A stretch of DNA of 64,000 bases, taken from NCBI RefSeq assembly GCF_947179165.1, contig NC_077237.1:83552341-83616340 (forward strand), written 5' to 3'. Below are positions 58,019-64,000 of the stretch, piece after piece. Source of the stretch: Solanum dulcamara. Taxonomy: Eukaryota; Streptophyta; Magnoliopsida; Solanales; Solanaceae. The first letter of the stretch is position 1; each line of letters starts with the position of its first letter. The position numbers and the translations under genes were made by a program. Below the pieces are notes generated by a model. That model had not been told where the DNA came from, searched no databases, and was given only the letters and a program-made list of their open reading frames with translations.

Positions 58019-61000
58019 GAGATATGTAATAATAATTATATGTAATTCATTTCAATAGCAAAATATTTGGGATAAATCGTAACACGCATTTATATTATGA
58101 TGCAATTATCAACTACATATCAGAATTTTTCTGTGACCTTATTATTTGGACAATGAAATTTAACTTTTTCGTATAAATTACCTTCTTCACTAATTACTTG
58201 GTAAAAAAAAAGTTAAAATGTATATATACAAACAACAATCTTATTTTTAAAATTGAAAAATGGTCTTAATATATGTTTTCTTTATTTAATTCTTTCCGAC
58301 CAAAAATACCTCACCCTCTCTCAAATTTTCCCCCTTTCTTTATTTATTGTTTCGACAAAGTTATAGCTGTTAATAAAAATTAAATTTAAGTATTAGCGAC
58401 AATTTAATCAGGTGATTCAAAAAAGAAAAAAAGAAGAAGAGATGAAGATCGTAAATATAGAAAATCACCATTATTGCAAAATAATAACAAGTATTAATAT
58501 TATATAATGAATTTGTTATATTTGTTGTTATTTTGATAAATTGATAATTAGGTGTCTTTTATGATATGTGAAATTCATGTTTTGAATTTGAATTTGTTTA
58601 AAACATTTGAGTGTTAGATTGTTGAATTTTGAGAATAATTTGACCAAAAAAAATATATAACTAAAGTCTAGGTAAAAGTTCGTTCATCTAAATTTCATGC
58701 GAAAATATCTAAAGTTATTTAGCCAAATAATATTTGATCCCAATGCAAAAGTGTCTGAAGTTTAAACCTATCAATATTAACTTCAAGTCAAAAATATTTA
58801 AATTATAACTTTTCAAGGCCACAACTTCATACAAAAATATTTGAAGTTGGTCATCTAAAAGACTTACATATCGTCATATGTTCTCAATATATTCCCCCAT
58901 GTCATCCCCCCTCTTCAAGGCTTTGACCTATAATTATAACTCATTTCCGTTTACTTGTGCAATTTCAGTATTTTCAACAAGATTCTCTTAATTAGTTAAT
59001 CTAGCCAGTATCTTTTTAATTAGCTTGACCCTTTTAATTTTCTTTAATATTAAGATCAAACATTTTTATTGAAGATCTAATGTCATTAAAATTTGAAATT
59101 AGGCTTTAATATCATGATTTCATATAAAATGTTTGAAATTAATTTTGACAAATCATATCAAAATTTTAAGTAAAAATATTTGATATTTGATCTTTATAAA
59201 GTCATACTTGAAATATAAATAGCTGAAATAGACTTAGATTTTACAACTTCGGATATAAATATAATATAAATATATGAAGTTATGCAACAAGTAGCGAACT
59301 AAAAAAAAACACAAATATATATATATCTCTCTCTCTATATATATATATATATATAAAGTAAGATCATAGACAAGGTGATGTGACACCTCTCTATGGCCTC
59401 CATTCATATTTATTTTTTTCTCCTTTTTTGCCTTTTTTCTCTCATTTCTTTCAATTATTTTATTTTATAAAATCATCTCCTTAATACATGAATTCTACTC
59501 TTAATTAATATTAGTAATGTCCATAACTCCTAGAGTTTCATATTCATAATCCTCAAATAATTTAATAGACAAATTGATGACGCTTTAAAATCACTCTTAT
59601 AAAAACTATTTTGAAACTTATATGATGATTATTTTATTTTCATTTCTTCTAATGATTCATCTTTTGTCTTTTTGGTTGGTCATTTTTTTATTTGATTTTG
59701 CAAGAGAGAGATCTATAATGAAGATTGTTAAATCAAACATGCATAATTTAATTTCATGAGGTAAAGTGACTTGATATGTCTAATATAATTATCCCTTTTT
59801 TCTCTATGAGATCTATAATAAAGATTGTTAGATCATAACATGCATAGTTCAATCTCATGAGGTAAAGTGATTTGATATGTCTAATATAATTACCTTTTTT
59901 CCTATTGCAATTATACATTTAGTATTATTATTTTCGTAACTTTAAATTCTTATTGAAATTATAGTATGTAATGCCAAAAAAAAAATCTTCATTTGCAGGC
60001 TTTAATTTAAAAGGACAAACAATAATTTCACATCAAATTTTTTTTATTAGTGATTTGATTGAATATTATTTAATTTGATAATGTTGGAGTGACTTCATTA
60101 TATATGACGAATATATAAATTTAATTTTCAATGAGAAAAGGGAATCAAAATGATAAAGAAATAAGAAACAAAGTCATATATAAAATTGAACTACTATTGT
60201 ATTAACAAAATTGCATATATTTCTCGTGTTTTATATATGTTATTATCATATGTTGAGGACTTTGACATAATTTTAGAGAGCGGAACATGGTGATGGATCT
60301 ACTTGCAAAAGAAGGCCTAGAAGAAAACTTTTTCAAGTATAATTAAAAATTATTTTGGCTAGAAATTTTTTTACTTTGGCTTGTAATAGTAATTTCACTA
60401 CACTTATTATATTATGAATGTAATAGTGTAGGTTATTTTTTTTTCTGTATGTCTTAACTACGTAATTATGAAAATTTATGTCTATGTATTATTTAATTAT
60501 AATTTTTGAATAGTCACGTAGCACATCTCTTATGCAGACAAATCGTTTACCTTTTTTTTCGCTTTATTTAATTTCTTCCCTTATTTTTATGTTCTTTTAT
60601 TTATTTTTACAAATGAAATCAATACATAATGATTAATGTATTTGATGTCTAATTATATTATACATTTAGATTGTCAGTAACTCATATCTCTTTATCTTCT
60701 TTGTAACTTCTACTCTTAAATATTATTCATAATTCCTTTTTTTTCATTTTCATAAATTTTAAGAATATTTATTTAATGTGTAAAAAAATATAGTAAGCAC
60801 GTGTAATAATAAAGTCACAGTGTAAAAGTTCAAAAGTCTTTTTCTTAAGAAATCAGTGTTTGAATGAAGGATCGTACTCCTACAAAAAATAAAGAAACTT
60901 AAAATAAAAAATAATATTTTCAACTTAATACAGTAGATTATTATTTAAAAATATAACCTCTAATTATTTCATTTACTTCACCACTTATATATATATATTA

Positions 61001-62316
61001 TTTTATTATGTACATATGAAAGGTTTGTACTTTAAAAAAAATTATATTTTACATATTGAAGAAAAATGAATGAACTATCATATCCAGGATGAAGACAAAG
61101 ATCTATATTGTATTCTTTAACACTAACCTAAATATAAATATTACATAATACTTTATTTAAAATAAGAAACTATCAATATATAGAATTTATATATATAAAC
61201 AATATAATATAGTAATATATTATTTTTTCTTCTAACCGCGCGAATCGCAAATAATTTCACTAATATAAAATAAATGAGCTCCAAAAATAGGTATGTATTC
61301 ACTTCACCTTCTCAAATTGTGTCCATTTATAGATGTCACTTAATGCAAAATTGACGCAGGATACAATTTGGAGCTAATGTAACGTGACATAAATCATAGT
61401 CACCAACCATTTCTACATAAATTCTCTTCAAATTTCCAGCCATTAGTAGTTGCATTTTCTTTATGTGATACACATACAAAGATAAAATTTTAAAAAGAAG
61501 CAACTATTCAATTATTCAAATACTTATAATAACATCTGATGTTTATATTTTATTTGACTATTATAAATAAAAAATTTACCCTAAAAGTTATTAAGAATGA
61601 TTTTGAATTATTATATATCATCTCATATTATTAGGAGAAATATTATATATGCATTAGATTCTGCATAAAGAATATCATGTTTTATAATTAGTTAAGACTA
61701 TGTATAAAATTAAGATTGTAGTTGGTTAACAATTTAGAAATGTGTATAAATAATATTCCAATCTCCCTAAGAAAAATATTTAAGAAAAACTACTTTTCGC
61801 TATTATCCTTTTGATTATTTCCAAACTATTTTATTAGAAAATGCAAAGTAGTTAAGAATATCTTTAAATGAATGATAAATAATAGAAAAAAACCTCAATA
61901 ATTTTCTTAAACTTTGAATAATTCACTTAATAAGAACTAGAAAGAGTACATGTATAAGTTATGAGGAAATTTATGTACAACTTTATGCAAGATATAAGAT
62001 GGAATAAGTAACACATTAATAACTAAAATTAGCATAACCAATTTCTACATTAAGCATAATACATAAACATGTTTTTAACTTAGCCTCATCAGAAATCTAT
62101 GCCCTCGAACTTTGGATGTGTACAAATAGAAACTTAAACTTATATAAGGTTGAACAAATAGATACATGTATTTTATTTGACATCCTACATAACAATTTGC
62201 GTCCTGCACAACATCTTACTTGGCGTCTTATGTATACAATACCACGTCTTATATCTACCTATTCAATTATATATAAGTTTAAGTATACATAAATGCCAGA
62301 TAAATTAAAATTAAAT
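58019..62316. other. Long AT-rich intergenic region, no gene seen
   Basis: Contains (TA)n/(TC)n microsatellite DNA at about 59312-59356 and a ~100-bp tandem duplication at 59703-59908. No coding sequence, RNA gene or full transposon was recognised. Confidence 0.5.
59703..59908. repeat. ~101-bp tandem duplication
   Basis: Two adjacent copies share GAGATCTATAAT, AAGATTGTTA, CATGAGGTAAAGTGA and TTGATATGTCTAATATAATT with a few substitutions. Confidence 0.75.
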
Positions 62317-62328
62317 AATATATTTATG

Positions 62329-62417
62329 CCAGATAAGGTCTGCGTACAATCTACCCTCCCCAGACCCCACGTTGTGGGATTTCACTGGGTTGTTGTTGTT
62401 GTTGTTGTTGTTGTTGT
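62329..62417 (+). repeat. TS SINE, 5'-truncated, with (TTG)n tail and 12-bp target duplication
   Basis: Body AAGGTCTGCGTACAATCTAC, CCCAGACCCCAC, TTTCACTGGG, then nine TTG/GTT units. AATATATTTATG occurs immediately before (62317-62328) and after (62418-62429), marking an actual retrotransposition event of a short cDNA. Confidence 0.85.
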
Positions 62418-62537
62418 AATATATTTATGTATTATACCTGAAATAATACATAAATAATTTTATAACTAATTTATATATTGGTAATATATGCGTAACACTG
62501 ACTGTAAAACCGCAAAAAAGTTATAACATTCATATGA

Positions 62538-62543
62538 CACGTG
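62538..62543 (+). promoter_or_regulatory. G-box/ABRE-like site
   Basis: CACGTG within GACACGTGCC, 105 bp upstream of the start codon at 62648. ABRE-type sites of this form bind bZIP or bHLH factors. Function inferred from sequence and position. Confidence 0.5.
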
Positions 62544-62647
62544 CCAGTTGTCACCGACACCCCCTCACCTCCATTTTCCCCTAAATTCACACTCCCCACA
62601 CTCACAAGCAACTAAACCCCCAAAACTCGTTTCAGAAGGGGGGAAAA

Positions 62648-62998
62648 ATGGCGATTTCAGATAAAGTAACAGCGAATTTAACGACTTTATACCTAGCAAT
62701 TATTGGTACAATGAAAGCTTACGGCTTAATTACCGGTCGAAACTTCACCGGTTGTTCCGTTCTCATTCTTTCTACGGCTGCCGTTGTTGCGGTGTTGATT
62801 GCGAGTTTAACATGGGATATATCCATCAAAGCTAGAAATATTAGGGTTCGTGATAATCCTGATCGGGTTAATAATTATCAGCAGCAGCAGCAGCATACTA
62901 GTCATGAATTTTGTCGAGGTGGTATATGCTGGCACGGCGTCGCTGTTAGTTCTCCGGCGTCTCAATTCCGGTTCCGACTTCCTCAGAATCATATTTAA
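62648..62998 (+). CDS. Small two-helix membrane protein with conserved CRGGICWHG C-terminus, 116 aa, function unknown
   Basis: A single exon in a good start context (AAAAATGGCG). Two hydrophobic helices are predicted at about residues 11-29 (LTTLYLAIIGTMKAYGLIT) and 36-57 (SVLILSTAAVVAVLIASLTW), so the protein is likely a membrane hairpin. A basic stretch (KARNIRVRD) and a Gln run (78-82) follow. The C-terminal block CRGGICWHGVAVSSPASQFR (89-108) plus RLPQ is, as I recall, conserved in a family of unnamed plant transmembrane proteins. The two Cys, Trp and His could bind metal or form a disulphide, but this is speculation. Upstream G-box suggests stress or ABA control. Confidence 0.82.
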   Translation: MAISDKVTANLTTLYLAIIGTMKAYGLITGRNFTGCSVLILSTAAVVAVLIASLTWDISIKARNIRVRDNPDRVNNYQQQQQHTSHEFCRGGICWHGVAVSSPASQFRFRLPQNHI

Positions 62999-64000
62999 TT
63001 ATGATTTTCAGAATTTAGACATGTGAGTTTTTCGATTAAGAACTGTTGTTTCTGAAATATATGTAAATACATATTTGATCTTTTTTTGTATATACTTAAT
63101 TTTCATATTTTGGTCGGTAATTATAGTTTTGATTTGCTTTACATACTGCGTTCGTTCCGTGTTTTCGTACTTTTCGAGGGATTAACAGCGGCGGAGTAGG
63201 ATCTTTAGGGCGTTTAATAGGATAACATGTTATTTCGAGATTAATATTGTTATCGCATTTTTAAATATGGATAAAAAATAATAGTATAACAGTTGGGATA
63301 ATTAATTTAGCAATTTCATTTGGACCAGAAGTTTCATTGCAGAATCGAATTTTGAAAGTTTAACATTTGTTATCTACTTTATATTTAGTAAACGGCTGCT
63401 CCTAATGAATTATTTACTATATATATGAATGACTTGGATGTCTTGATTAATCTATGGTGATAAATTTTATAATGTTAGCCTCGAGAGTGGAGATTTAATT
63501 TTTATACGTGATTTTTCTAAAAGCTAATATGTTAAATATTAAACAAATTTATAACATATTTTGTCAAAAACATATTTTTGTTTACTACGTAGCGTATTGA
63601 AGTTTAATTTATCGGATGAAATTTTAAAAATTCAACATTTAATAACTAATTTTAATTATTAATTATCAAATTACTAAAATCGAATTTTAAAAATATCGAA
63701 TACTTCCCCCCACCCTAGCGAGGGGGGTATCAATTTGTACAAGATAGCTCCGCCACTAGTGCTGCTCAAAGTTGTGATGTCTTTGTAAGCCATGATTAAC
63801 TACTTGCCCTTTGTTAACTAAATTATGAATTTGTCAATGAATCAAAACTACAAAACTAGGATCTTTCTGAATCTCATGTAAATATAGGTTCATTTTGGCA
63901 AATGAAACGCTATAGATTCTGTTGTGTCTTTAAATTGATCAAATTTAAAACTTGTTAAAAATGTCTTCGACTTGGAAATTTGAACTCTTTCTAATAAGTT
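62999..64000. other. 3' UTR of the small membrane-protein gene and intergenic DNA
   Basis: The first ~150 bp are probably 3' UTR. A CCCCCCACCC/GAGGGGGG spot near 63706-63728 with 'TAGCTCCGCCACTAGTG' looks like the end of a dispersed repeat. No further gene seen. Confidence 0.4.

Noticed and set aside
1..64000. CRISPR arrays, operons, ribosome binding sites, phage or bacterial insertion sequences
   Set aside because: None seen; the window is plant nuclear DNA with spliced genes.

Overview
This is a nuclear chromosomal window from a dicot plant, most likely Solanum (tomato/potato group). The evidence is multi-exon GT-AG genes with plant-specific families, AT-rich intergenic DNA, and copies of Solanaceae-type SINEs: a TS-like family ending in (TTG)n and a second poly(A)-tailed family. 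No prokaryotic or CRISPR-like structure is present. Species assignment is inference.

I could build seven plausible host genes. In order they are: an interferon-related developmental regulator (IFRD) protein, + strand, 13 coding exons, 15.5-20.5 kb; a class VIIIc RSL-type bHLH factor, + strand, 5 exons, 30.7-32.9 kb; two tandem intronless ZAT10-like C2H2 repressors, + strand, 35.8-36.4 and 43.4-44.0 kb; a three-exon small secreted-peptide-like gene, - strand, 45.0-47.1 kb; a four-exon Mpv17/PMP22 family membrane protein, - strand, 49.3-53.7 kb; and a small two-helix membrane protein with a conserved Cys/Trp/His C-terminus, + strand, 62.6-63.0 kb.

The rest is mainly transposon history. A very well preserved Ty3/gypsy chromovirus lies at 7.7-13.4 kb, with 445-bp LTRs differing at 5 sites and one intact 1601-aa Gag-Pol ORF. 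It sits inside a ~101-bp tandem duplication. A 3.9-kb decayed hAT element with a perfect 8-bp target duplication is nested in the 3' region of a truncated copia element, and both separate the two zinc-finger paralogues. A ~1-kb Mutator-like element with a perfect 9-bp duplication and an internal minisatellite interrupts an RNase H (RVT_3) pseudogene. A 420-bp element with a 9-bp duplication is nested in a ~1.1-kb foldback element. Two further foldback elements (4.8-5.9 and 33.2-34.6 kb), a decayed LINE, a 158-bp solo LTR with a 5-bp duplication, Stowaway-like MITEs, SINEs and hAT fragments complete the landscape.

The genes do not form one pathway. Three are regulators (IFRD, bHLH, ZAT10-like pair). 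The least familiar is the small secreted protein, whose C-terminal half looks like a conserved, possibly tyrosine-sulphated, signalling peptide; I could not assign it to a named family. Exon models come from reading splice sites by eye, without transcript or database support.
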